Positions 1-7,240 of a stretch of DNA of 64,000 bases are shown piece by piece. The stretch spans positions 1 through 64,000 of the forward strand of contig NZ_FPIR01000006.1 of NCBI RefSeq assembly GCF_900119155.1. Reading direction: 5' to 3'. Numbering within the stretch: position 1 is the stretch's first letter; each line of letters starts with the position of its first letter. The notes beneath the pieces were generated by a model. That model had not been told where the DNA came from. It saw nothing but the letters and a program-made list of their open reading frames with translations, and did no database searches. The DNA comes from Ruminococcus sp. YE71. Its GTDB lineage: Bacteria > Bacillota > Clostridia > Oscillospirales > Ruminococcaceae. The position numbers and the translations under genes are program-made.

Positions 1-2
1 TG

Positions 3-173
3 TTCGGAGTGCTGAAAGAAGATCATGGCTTCAGAAGATTCCTTTGCAGGGGCAAAAACAACATCAAAACAGAGTTCATTTTGCTCGGGCTGGCATACAA
101 CATAAAGAAACTTTTTACGAAGATCTCGGGAAACCGACTCGGAATATCTCTTTTTGAACTAAAATCGGCATAA
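3..173 (+). CDS. IS1182-family transposase, C-terminal fragment
   Basis: The frame is open from base 3 to a TAA at 171-173, and its start lies outside the window. It encodes about 56 residues beginning FGVLKEDHGFRRFLCRGK and continuing with an FILLGLAYNIKKL-type helix. From memory this matches the conserved tail of IS1182-type DDE transposases (DDE_Tnp_1_6), where the same block follows the last catalytic glutamate. The tail looks intact to its stop codon, so the element may be complete upstream. A 78-codon minus-strand ORF covers the same bases and is its shadow. Confidence 0.72.
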   Translation, partial: FGVLKEDHGFRRFLCRGKNNIKTEFILLGLAYNIKKLFTKISGNRLGISLFELKSA

Positions 174-182
174 AACCAACAG

Positions 183-228
183 AACAAAACACCCCCGAGT
201 TCTCTTTTTGAAGAGGGCTTGGGGGTGT
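183..228 (-). terminator. terminator-like hairpin at the IS end
   Basis: An 11-base stem (189-199 with 218-228, one mismatch) is followed on the minus strand by a T-rich stretch at 183-189. It could stop minus-strand transcripts from metA or insulate the insertion sequence. Confidence 0.4.
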
Positions 229-352
229 GCGCGCTGAAAATGCCTATTTTACAAAGCATTGTATTCGACGGGTTAGATGTGCGGATATTGAGAGGGAGTG
301 CTGATGGTGCAACAGCTCCTCCCCCAATTCAAGACCCGCACTCACCCCACGT

Positions 353-382
353 AAAAAGCCGCAGCTGCGTGGGCGGCTGCGG
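353..382 (-). terminator. Rho-independent terminator of the sulfur operon
   Basis: CCGCAGC (359-365) pairs with GCTGCGG (376-382). On the minus strand the hairpin is followed by five T at 353-357. It lies just past the metA stop codon and closes the operon. Confidence 0.75.
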
Positions 383-391
383 GCATAATGG

Positions 392-1294
392 TCAGAATTC
401 GTAGGGGGTGATCTGGTATACGAAATAGTTGAGCCAGTTGGAGAAGAGGAGGCTCGATGCGGAGATCCAGCGGCTGACGGGTTCCTTGTCGGGGTCGTCG
501 TCGGGGAAGTAGTTGGCGGGGACTTCAGGGGAGATGCCCTTGTCGGTGTCACGGATGTACTCTTCGGCGAGACGGTAAAGATCATACTCGGGATGACCGT
601 TGACAAAGACATTTTTGCCGCCGTCGCTGATGATATACGGACCTGTCAGCTCCGACTCGGCGATGACCGACAGTTCGGAGACTTTGCGAACATCCTCGCT
701 CCTGATGCCCGTGTAGCGGGAATGGGGAGCGTAGAAATTCTTGTCGAAACCGCGGACAAGCTCGCTGGTCGGATCGGTCAGGACGTGCTCATAAACGCCC
801 GAGAGTTTCTTGTCAAGCTCGTACTTCGGCACGCCGTAGTGATAATACAGACCTGCCTGAGCCGCCCAGCAGAGGTGCAGAGTGGATGTTACGTGTATCC
901 TGCTCCATTCAAGTATCGAGGACAGCTCGCCCCAGTAATCGACGTCCTCGAATTCGAGCTTCTCGACAGGCGCACCCGTGATGATAAGACCGTCGAAATA
1001 CTTGTGTTCTATCTGGTAGAATGGCTGGTAGTTTTTCAGCAGATAGCCCATCGGTGTGTTCTTGTACTGGTGGGTGACGAGCCTGATGAACGTGACCTCG
1101 ATTTGCAGCGGCGAATTGGAGAGCAGCCGAAGCAGCTGCTGTTCGGTATTCTCCTTGTCTGGCATGAGGTTAAGGACCGCGATCTTGAGCTCTCTGATGT
1201 CCTGATGGCTTGCTCTTTCTTCGGTCATCGCAAAGATATTTTCCTTTTTCAGCTTTTCGATGACCGGTAACGTTTCTTTTAACCTAATCGGCAT
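392..1294 (-). CDS. metA: homoserine O-acyltransferase (probably acetyl-CoA type)
   Basis: Activates homoserine by O-acylation, the committed step of methionine synthesis. The protein has 300 residues, the usual MetA length. The catalytic residues are visible: Cys142 in HLCWAAQ, and His234 and Glu236 in NGHPEYD. Residue 111 is Glu (GAPVEKLEF). In this family Glu111 is known to go with acetyl-CoA and Gly111 with succinyl-CoA, so I infer an acetyltransferase. The ATG at 1294 was chosen because GGAGG lies just upstream. A longer frame to 1435 runs into the regulator gene and has no ribosome site. It is the last gene of the operon, 73 bases after the Rrf2 gene. Confidence 0.93.
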   Translation of the reverse strand: MPIRLKETLPVIEKLKKENIFAMTEERASHQDIRELKIAVLNLMPDKENTEQQLLRLLSNSPLQIEVTFIRLVTHQYKNTPMGYLLKNYQPFYQIEHKYFDGLIITGAPVEKLEFEDVDYWGELSSILEWSRIHVTSTLHLCWAAQAGLYYHYGVPKYELDKKLSGVYEHVLTDPTSELVRGFDKNFYAPHSRYTGIRSEDVRKVSELSVIAESELTGPYIISDGGKNVFVNGHPEYDLYRLAEEYIRDTDKGISPEVPANYFPDDDPDKEPVSRWISASSLLFSNWLNYFVYQITPYEF

Positions 1295-1330
1295 TACTCT
1301 TTCCTCCGTTTCCTTTTGATCGTGGATCGT

Positions 1331-1362
1331 GTTTCGGTGCTCCGACGCCCGCAGACCGAAAC
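1331..1362 (-). promoter_or_regulatory. hairpin between the rrf2-type gene and metA
   Basis: GTTTCGGT (1331-1338) and ACCGAAAC (1355-1362) form a perfect 8-bp stem with a 16-base loop in the 73-base gap upstream of metA. There is no T-run, so it is not a simple terminator. It may be an RNA processing or stability element, or an operator. It does not look like a SAM riboswitch. Confidence 0.35.
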
Positions 1363-1367
1363 AGATA

Positions 1368-1817
1368 TCAGATATAGTACATATAGGTTTTGCCGCTGCC
1401 CGAACTGTCCTTGTATTCCTTAATGAGGTCTGCAAGGGTCATCTGCTCGGTAAAGCGGCGCATATAGCTATTCATTTTGTCCCAGAGGCAGCTGTTGACA
1501 GACGAACGGATGTCGTTCGCCTGCGCTTCGTCAGCCTCGTAGGTGTCGGCAAGGATATTGTTATCGAGAGCGTTCAGGATCTCGGAGAGAAATATCTTTT
1601 CAGCAGGACGCGACAGAAGGTATCCTCCGTGAGAACCTTTCTGACCCTTCACGAAACCGCCCTGCCGAAGCCCGAGAATGATCTGTTCGAGATACTTCTG
1701 TGAGATATTCTGACGCTCGGCGATCTCTGCCGAGGAAACCGTGTTCCCGTTCTCGGAATTCACGGCGATGTCGGCAAGCGCCACGATCCCGAGCTCGACC
1801 CGAGTAGAGATCTTCAT
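1368..1817 (-). CDS. Rrf2-family transcriptional regulator
   Basis: A 149-residue winged-helix regulator. It begins MKISTRVELG and has the family recognition region ISQKYLEQIILGLRQGG followed by KGSHGGYLLSRP. It contains one cysteine (SVNSCLW), so the three-cysteine [2Fe-2S] site of IscR is absent. That makes it closer in kind to CymR, which controls cysteine metabolism with a partner enzyme. The start at 1817 is preceded by GGGGGTG, and the gene begins 1 base beyond the end of sufU. Its place between sufU and metA suggests it controls this operon according to cysteine or Fe-S status. That role is inferred. Confidence 0.85.
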   Translation of the reverse strand: MKISTRVELGIVALADIAVNSENGNTVSSAEIAERQNISQKYLEQIILGLRQGGFVKGQKGSHGGYLLSRPAEKIFLSEILNALDNNILADTYEADEAQANDIRSSVNSCLWDKMNSYMRRFTEQMTLADLIKEYKDSSGSGKTYMYYI

Positions 1818-1818
1818 T

Positions 1819-2247
1819 TCAACTGTCACCCCCATCCAGCAGTTTTTCCATCGTATTCCAACTGAGAAGTGCGCACTTCACACGGGCAGGCATCTTCGAG
1901 ACATTCTGCAAAGCGCCTGCTTCTTCAAGCTCTTCCAGCTCGTCCTCGGTGATCTCTCCGCTTATCATCCTGCGGAAAAGCGCTGTGTAGTACTTGGCCT
2001 GTTCGGGAGTTTTTCCGATTATCAGCTCAAGCATGATGTCCGCACTCGCCTGCGAGATGGCACAGCCGATACCCGTGAACGAGCCGTCGGTTATAATGCC
2101 GTCGTGGATGTCGAGGTGGAGCTCGATATCATCGCCGCAGGTAGGGTTCAGACCCTTACAGACATGAGTCGCACATGGCATATCATGCCTGTGCAGAGGG
2201 TGCAGATTGTGATCGGCAAGCACCTCGCCGTAAAAGCTATCCGTCAT
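1819..2247 (-). CDS. sufU: SufU Fe-S assembly protein / sulfurtransferase
   Basis: A 142-residue SufU-type zinc protein that accepts persulfide sulfur from SufS. The zinc and sulfur ligands are in place: Cys37 and Asp39 (NPTCGDD), Cys62 (GIGCAIS) and Cys125 (RVKCALLSW). The insertion relative to IscU typical of SufU is also present. The start overlaps the end of sufS by 11 bases, so the two are probably translationally coupled. It lies between sufS and the Rrf2 gene. Confidence 0.93.
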   Translation of the reverse strand: MTDSFYGEVLADHNLHPLHRHDMPCATHVCKGLNPTCGDDIELHLDIHDGIITDGSFTGIGCAISQASADIMLELIIGKTPEQAKYYTALFRRMISGEITEDELEELEEAGALQNVSKMPARVKCALLSWNTMEKLLDGGDS

Positions 2248-3460
2248 ATCCCATACGCCTCCTTATCGTTTTCAGTGTAGCAATAAAACGTTCGATATCC
2301 TGTTCGTCGTTGTAGAATGCGAGACTCATACGGGTGGTGGACTGCACGCCGAGATGCTGGTGAAGCGGCTGTGCGCAGTGATGACCTGCACGGATCGCAA
2401 CATTATCGGCATCGAAGATCGCCGCGATGTCGTGGGGATGCACGCCGTCGATGGTGAAAGTCAGGATGCCGTGATGGTCGGCGGCATTGTCGGCGCCGAT
2501 GATGTGAATGTGGGGGATCTTCTTCATCTCATTGAAAGCAAGCTCGGTCAGCTCGTTTTCGCGCTGTTCGATGGCATCAAAGCCGAGCTCATTTATATAA
2601 TCGATGGCCGCCGCAAGTCCGACCGCACCGCCGACATTGACCGTACCCGCCTCAAACTTGTGGGGCAGTTCGGCGTAAGTCGCGCCCTCGCGGGTCACGT
2701 ACTCGATCATCTCGCCGCCCGAAAGGAACGGCGGCATTTTTTCGAGGAGCTCTTTCCTGCCGTACAGCACGCCGATGCCCATCGGCGCAAGCATTTTGTG
2801 TCCCGAAAACGCAAGGAAATCAACGTCCAGCGACTGCACATCCACAGGGATGTGGGGCACGCTCTGCGCACCGTCGCACACGATGATAGTGCCGTTTTCG
2901 TGGCAGATCTGCGCGAATTCCTTTATCGGGTTCACACGTCCGAAAACGTTTGAGATCTGAGCTATCGCAAAAAGCTTTGTCTTTGGTGTGAGCGCCGCTC
3001 TGAACGCGTCAATCGTGTACTCTCCGAACTCATCACACTCAAGATAATTAAGCTTTGCGCCCTTCTCTTTAGCAAGCAGCTGCCACGGGAGAAGGTCGGA
3101 ATGGTGTTCGGAAACTGCGACCAGTATTTCGTCTCCTGTAATGATATTCGCACGGCCCCAGGAGTAAGCCACAAGGTTCAGGCTTTCCGAAGCGTTGCGG
3201 GTAAAGATTATTTCCTTAACACTTTTCGCACCTATGAAACCGCGGACTTTCTCCCTCGAATCCTCATACGCGTCAGTAGCCTTGACGCTGAGATCGTAAA
3301 GACCTCTGAGAGGGTTCGCATTCTGCTCATAATAGTAGGTATTCACCGCATCTACAACACTTTTCGGCTTCTGCTGAGTCGCCGAATTGTCGAGATAGAC
3401 GAGGTCTTTATACACATCAAAGACAGGAAAATTTGACTTTGAAAGTAAAGCCTTATTCAT
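2237..3460 (-). CDS. sufS: SufS cysteine desulfurase
   Basis: A 407-residue PLP enzyme that moves sulfur from cysteine to SufU for Fe-S assembly. PLP-binding Lys222 is in SGHKMLAPMG, a paired-His segment lies near residue 119 (SEHHSDLLPW), and catalytic Cys362 is in RAGHHCAQP. That is the group II (SufS) pattern. Three ATG codons occur in a row at 3466, 3463 and 3460. I chose 3460 because it is 8 bases from GGGG, while the first is only 2 bases away. It overlaps sufD by 8 bases. Confidence 0.95.
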   Translation of the reverse strand: MNKALLSKSNFPVFDVYKDLVYLDNSATQQKPKSVVDAVNTYYYEQNANPLRGLYDLSVKATDAYEDSREKVRGFIGAKSVKEIIFTRNASESLNLVAYSWGRANIITGDEILVAVSEHHSDLLPWQLLAKEKGAKLNYLECDEFGEYTIDAFRAALTPKTKLFAIAQISNVFGRVNPIKEFAQICHENGTIIVCDGAQSVPHIPVDVQSLDVDFLAFSGHKMLAPMGIGVLYGRKELLEKMPPFLSGGEMIEYVTREGATYAELPHKFEAGTVNVGGAVGLAAAIDYINELGFDAIEQRENELTELAFNEMKKIPHIHIIGADNAADHHGILTFTIDGVHPHDIAAIFDADNVAIRAGHHCAQPLHQHLGVQSTTRMSLAFYNDEQDIERFIATLKTIRRRMGYDG

Positions 3461-4289
3461 CATCATCACCCCATCCGAGTTTATCAAGAATTTGTTTTTC
3501 AGTCTGTTCATCGCCGATCTTTTTTATGATCTGAGCGATCTTGGACTTAGCAAGTAATGTAGTAATTTTCTCCTCGGGAATTCCTCTAGACTGCATATAG
3601 TAGACCTGATTTTCGTCAAGTCTTCCGATAGATGCGCCATGACTTCCGTCAACATCCTCTTCTGCACAAAGGATCAGCGGAACCGTTTTATTAACAACGT
3701 CGTCGCTCAGAAGAAGGACTTCCTCTTTTTCAGCGCCCTTTGCGCCTACAGCTCCGTTACGAAAATCTATCGTTCCCTTAAAAGTTTTCGCAGACTTTCC
3801 GTTAAGAACGCCCTTGACATTGATCTCCGAATTGCTCTTTCTGCCTGTCTGGACAGCAACGAGATTGACATCGAGCTTGTCCTCGTTATAAAGAAGATAC
3901 GCAATATCCGCAGTAAACTGCGATTTTCTGCCGCTCAGATCCGTAAGTATCTCGCTTACGGTGTCTCTGCCGAGGTAAAGCTGAACAAGTTCAAAATTAG
4001 CATCGTCGGCAACATTTGCAGTGATTTTCGCAATCGTTTTCGCTTCCGAATCGAAGATCTGAACGAGCTTCACCTTAGAACCGACAGCCGCGTTGACCTG
4101 CACCTCTACATTCTCCGAAGAATCAATATATATCAGCGAATTCTTGCTTTCGCCCTCTTTTGCATTTATTTCATGCCGTGCCGCAGCCCTCTCTGATGTT
4201 TCATTTTCTTTCACATCAAGCTCAACGCCATTGACTTTGAGCCATGAAAACGTAGGCACAGGCAAAATATTCAGTTTATTGTTTTGCAT
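3453..4289 (-). CDS. sufD: SufD Fe-S scaffold subunit
   Basis: A 278-residue SufD-like subunit of the SufBC2D scaffold. It is shorter than many SufD proteins, and its N-terminal part is weakly conserved. The C-terminal beta-helix and helical end are clear: VDGSHGASIGRLDENQVYYM, then SRGIPEEKITTLLAKS. A GTG at 4298 is in frame, but the ATG at 4289 has AGGG 8 bases upstream and fits better. It starts 5 bases past the end of sufB. The operon order C-B-D-S-U differs from the C-D-S-U-B of Bacillus. Confidence 0.88.
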   Translation of the reverse strand: MQNNKLNILPVPTFSWLKVNGVELDVKENETSERAAARHEINAKEGESKNSLIYIDSSENVEVQVNAAVGSKVKLVQIFDSEAKTIAKITANVADDANFELVQLYLGRDTVSEILTDLSGRKSQFTADIAYLLYNEDKLDVNLVAVQTGRKSNSEINVKGVLNGKSAKTFKGTIDFRNGAVGAKGAEKEEVLLLSDDVVNKTVPLILCAEEDVDGSHGASIGRLDENQVYYMQSRGIPEEKITTLLAKSKIAQIIKKIGDEQTEKQILDKLGWGDDDE

Positions 4290-4294
4290 AATTT

Positions 4295-5704
4295 TCACCC
4301 TATACTTCCGTGCATCTCAAGACCGATAAGGTTATTCATCTCCATCGCGTACTCGAGCGGAAGTTCCTTTGAAACGTTGTCCGCAAATCCGCGAACGATC
4401 ATCGCTTTCGCTTCCTCTTCGCTCAGACCGCGGGACATCAGATAGAATACAGACTCGTCACTGATGCGTCCGATCTTCGCCTCATGCCCGATATCACAGT
4501 GTTTTGTGCGGATATCCATCGCAGGCACAGTGTCCGAACGCGAGATCCTGTCGAGCATCAGCGACTCGCAGCTTACAGAGCTCTTGCTGCCGTGAGCGTT
4601 TTCGTTTACGACCACCGCACTTCTGAACGTGCTCGTCCCGCCGCTTTTCGAGATGGACTTAGTGTTCATATACGAGGAGGTATCGGGAGCATTGTGAACG
4701 ATTTTCGCACCCGTGTCAAGATTCTGACCCTCACCTGCAAAAGTGATTCCCGTGAACTCAGCGCTCGCTCCTCTTCCGTTTAATATACTCATAGGATAGA
4801 GATAACTTACGTGTGAACCGAAGCTGCCCGACACCCACTCTATTCGTCCGTTTTCTTGTACTAATGCACGCTTTGTGTTCAGATTGTACATATTCTTCGA
4901 CCAGTTTTCGATAGTCGAATAACGCAGCGTCGCGCCCTTTCCGACAAACAGCTCGACACAGCCCGCGTGAAGTCCCGCTTCGTAATATTTCGGAGCTGAA
5001 CATCCCTCGATAAAGTGCAGATATGCGCCTTCTTCAAGGATTATCAGCGTGTGCTCGAACTGTCCTGCGCCCTTTGCGTTGAGTCTGAAATAGGACTGGA
5101 GCGGAATATCCAAGTGTACATTTTTCGGTACATACACAAACGAACCGCCCGACCAGACTGCTCCGTGCAGTGCCGCAAACTTGTGGTCTGTCGGCGGTAC
5201 GAGCTTCATAAAATGTGATTTTATTAAATCGGCATAGCGCTCATCGTGCATCGCACTTTCGAGGTCGGTGTAGACGACTCCCGACTCTGCCACTTCCTGA
5301 CGCACGTTGTGATACACCAGCTCGCTGTCATACTGCGCTCCGACGCCTGCCAGCGATTCACGCTCAGCCTGCGGTATTCCGAGCTTTTCAAAGGTCTGCT
5401 TGATGTCGTCGGGAACGTCGTTCCAGTCGGTGTTCATGCGGCTCTTCTGACGGATGTAGGTCACGATGTTGTCAACGTTCAGACCCTCTATCGACGGGCC
5501 CCATTCCACCATCGGAGTTTTGTTGTAAATTTCAAGTGATCTCTGACGGAATTCTCTCATCCATTCGGGGTCGTTTTTCTCATCGGAGATCTCGGAGATT
5601 ATTTCGGGAGTTATACCACTGTCCAAAAAATCTCTCTCATTTTCATCGTATCTGAAATCGTAGAGCGAGCGGTCGATCTCGGCTACCTGTGTTTTCTCTT
5701 TCAT
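4295..5704 (-). CDS. sufB: SufB Fe-S scaffold subunit
   Basis: A 469-residue SufB, the normal length. It is the main scaffold subunit on which the cluster is built with SufC and SufD. Recognisable stretches are PEWMREFRQRSLEIY near the N terminus, GGSFVYVPKNVHLDIPLQSY, and SRSDTVPAMDIRTKHCDIGHE near the C terminus, which supplies conserved Cys and His ligands. The start at 5704 has GGGAG 7 bases upstream. The gene begins 4 bases after the sufC stop. Confidence 0.96.
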   Translation of the reverse strand: MKEKTQVAEIDRSLYDFRYDENERDFLDSGITPEIISEISDEKNDPEWMREFRQRSLEIYNKTPMVEWGPSIEGLNVDNIVTYIRQKSRMNTDWNDVPDDIKQTFEKLGIPQAERESLAGVGAQYDSELVYHNVRQEVAESGVVYTDLESAMHDERYADLIKSHFMKLVPPTDHKFAALHGAVWSGGSFVYVPKNVHLDIPLQSYFRLNAKGAGQFEHTLIILEEGAYLHFIEGCSAPKYYEAGLHAGCVELFVGKGATLRYSTIENWSKNMYNLNTKRALVQENGRIEWVSGSFGSHVSYLYPMSILNGRGASAEFTGITFAGEGQNLDTGAKIVHNAPDTSSYMNTKSISKSGGTSTFRSAVVVNENAHGSKSSVSCESLMLDRISRSDTVPAMDIRTKHCDIGHEAKIGRISDESVFYLMSRGLSEEEAKAMIVRGFADNVSKELPLEYAMEMNNLIGLEMHGSIG

Positions 5705-5708
5705 TCGC

Positions 5709-6455
5709 TCACTCCCTGACAATATATTTCTCGAAACCGTTTTCGATGACCTCGTTCACAAGCTCGCCGCTGCCCTCTGCAACGACCGTGCCTGCCGCAA
5801 GAATGTGGGTCTTGTCCACGTTCAGCGCCTCGAGGATCTTCGTGTTGTGTGTGATGACCAGCAGCGAACCGTTCGTCCTGCTTCTGTATTCCTCAATGCC
5901 CTTCGAGACCGTCTTGACCGCATCCACGTCCAGACCCGAGTCGGTCTCGTCGAGGATCGCCAGCTTAGGTTCGAGGATCAGCAGCTGCAAGATCTCAGCC
6001 TTTTTCTTCTCACCGCCCGAGAATCCCACGTTCAGGTCGCGGTCGGCGTAGGATGTGTCCATCTCCAGCAGCTCCATCGCCGCCTTGAGCTTCTTCTTGA
6101 AATCCCACAGCTTGAGGTGCTTGCCCGTCACCTGTTCGAGAGCGTTTCTCAGGAACTCCGACAGGGTGATGCCCGGTATCTCGATTGGGTTCTGGAACGA
6201 CAGAAAGATGCCGAGTTTCGCACGCTTATCCGCGCTGAGTGCGGTGATATCGTTACCGTCGAACAGGATGCTGCCGTCGGTGACCTTGTATTCGGGGTTG
6301 CCCATTATCACCGAACCGAGGGTCGATTTTCCCGCGCCGTTCGGTCCCATGAGAACGTGAGTCTCTCCCTCACCGATGGTGAGTTCCACCCCGTGGAGCA
6401 GTTCCTTTTCCTCGGCAGAAGCCGTGAGCCCGTTTATTTTAAGTAATTCTGACAT
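5709..6455 (-). CDS. sufC: SufC Fe-S assembly ATPase
   Basis: A 248-residue ABC-type ATPase that drives shape changes in SufBCD and is not a transporter. Visible motifs are Walker A GPNGAGKST, Q-loop SFQNPIEIPG, signature NVGFSGGEKKK, Walker B LAILDETDSGLD and H-loop VITHNTKI. It starts 13 bases after the amidotransferase gene and is followed by sufB after 4 bases. It is the first suf gene in the operon. Confidence 0.96.
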   Translation of the reverse strand: MSELLKINGLTASAEEKELLHGVELTIGEGETHVLMGPNGAGKSTLGSVIMGNPEYKVTDGSILFDGNDITALSADKRAKLGIFLSFQNPIEIPGITLSEFLRNALEQVTGKHLKLWDFKKKLKAAMELLEMDTSYADRDLNVGFSGGEKKKAEILQLLILEPKLAILDETDSGLDVDAVKTVSKGIEEYRSRTNGSLLVITHNTKILEALNVDKTHILAAGTVVAEGSGELVNEVIENGFEKYIVRE

Positions 6456-6468
6456 AGTATCTGTCCTT

Positions 6469-7227
6469 TCATATATTCATAGCATCAAGTGCTGTGATGT
6501 ATTCAAGATTCGGCACGAAGACCCCTTTGTGGACCGTGCCCCTGTACACGGCCTTCCCGTTCCTGAACGCCGTGACCTGCGCTATCGGGAACGGTATCCA
6601 GCCGTCGCCGTCAAGCGGTGTCGTCGAAAACAGCAGTCCGTTTTCGAGCTTTTTATAGCTGAGTGTATTTTTCAGGTTCTTGTGGATGTACATGAGGTCG
6701 CCGTCGAAGATCATCAGGTTGAGCTTGTTTCTCGGCGAGTTCTCGGTGATGAAGCCGTTCACCGCCGCGAACCTCTCACGCTCGCTCAGTTTTCCCGACG
6801 CGAGCTTCTCGTTCATCATGTCGATGAACGCCAGAAACAGCCTCTCTGAATCGGTGTCTCCCCGCTGCTCTCTCAGGTATTTGTACGTCCTTTCGCCCGA
6901 ATATATCGTTCCGTTGTGTATCATCGTCCAGGTCCTGCCCGAGATATCCGCTGCCGTGAAAGGGTGGCAGTTCTCGGTCTTTATCGAACCTATCGTCGCG
7001 TATCTGATGTGCGCGAGCATATTTTTCTGAGGCGTGAGCTCTTCGAGCACTTCGGGAAGAAGTTCGCTGTCCGAAGCCTTCACAGGCTCCTTGACGATAT
7101 GCCTGCTGCCGTCCTCATACATTATGCCCCATCCGTGAGGGTTAGTCTCACTGTGGCTGAAAAACACCTCCGCATACTGCCGAAGGTCGGTGGGCGCCGC
7201 CCCCGAAAAACCTAACAGTTCGCACAT
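6469..7227 (-). CDS. class II glutamine amidotransferase (YafJ/EgtC-like)
   Basis: A 252-residue N-terminal-nucleophile hydrolase. Cys2 follows the start Met (MCELLGFSG) and becomes the nucleophile after Met removal. HGWGIMYEDG, HIRYATIGS and MIHNGTIYSG are the usual glutamine-pocket segments of the YafJ/EgtC group. EgtC removes a gamma-glutamyl group from a thiol intermediate in ergothioneine synthesis. Here the gene lies 13 bases from a glutamate-cysteine ligase and 13 bases from sufC, so a gamma-glutamyl-thiol substrate is plausible but unproven. No synthase domain is attached. Confidence 0.85.
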   Translation of the reverse strand: MCELLGFSGAAPTDLRQYAEVFFSHSETNPHGWGIMYEDGSRHIVKEPVKASDSELLPEVLEELTPQKNMLAHIRYATIGSIKTENCHPFTAADISGRTWTMIHNGTIYSGERTYKYLREQRGDTDSERLFLAFIDMMNEKLASGKLSERERFAAVNGFITENSPRNKLNLMIFDGDLMYIHKNLKNTLSYKKLENGLLFSTTPLDGDGWIPFPIAQVTAFRNGKAVYRGTVHKGVFVPNLEYITALDAMNI

Positions 7228-7240
7228 TGAAAATCATCCT

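Larger units (their letters stand above)
1..228 (+). mobile_element. 3' end of an IS1182-like insertion sequence
   Basis: This is the right-hand remnant of an insertion sequence entering from the left edge. It holds the last 56 codons of a transposase and then a strong inverted repeat at 189-199 and 218-228 (ACACCCCC facing GGGGGTGT). That repeat could be the element's end or a terminator. The true end cannot be fixed because the other end lies outside the window. Confidence 0.6.

Noticed and set aside
189-228. Relation of the IS-end hairpin to the twin-hairpin repeat
   Set aside because: Both are GC-rich with G-runs, but the stems do not match in sequence.
23-259. 78-codon minus-strand ORF at the left edge
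   Set aside because: It is the shadow of the transposase tail and spans its inverted repeat.
1295-1367. SAM riboswitch or T-box upstream of metA
   Set aside because: Too short and lacks the conserved words; only a simple hairpin is present.
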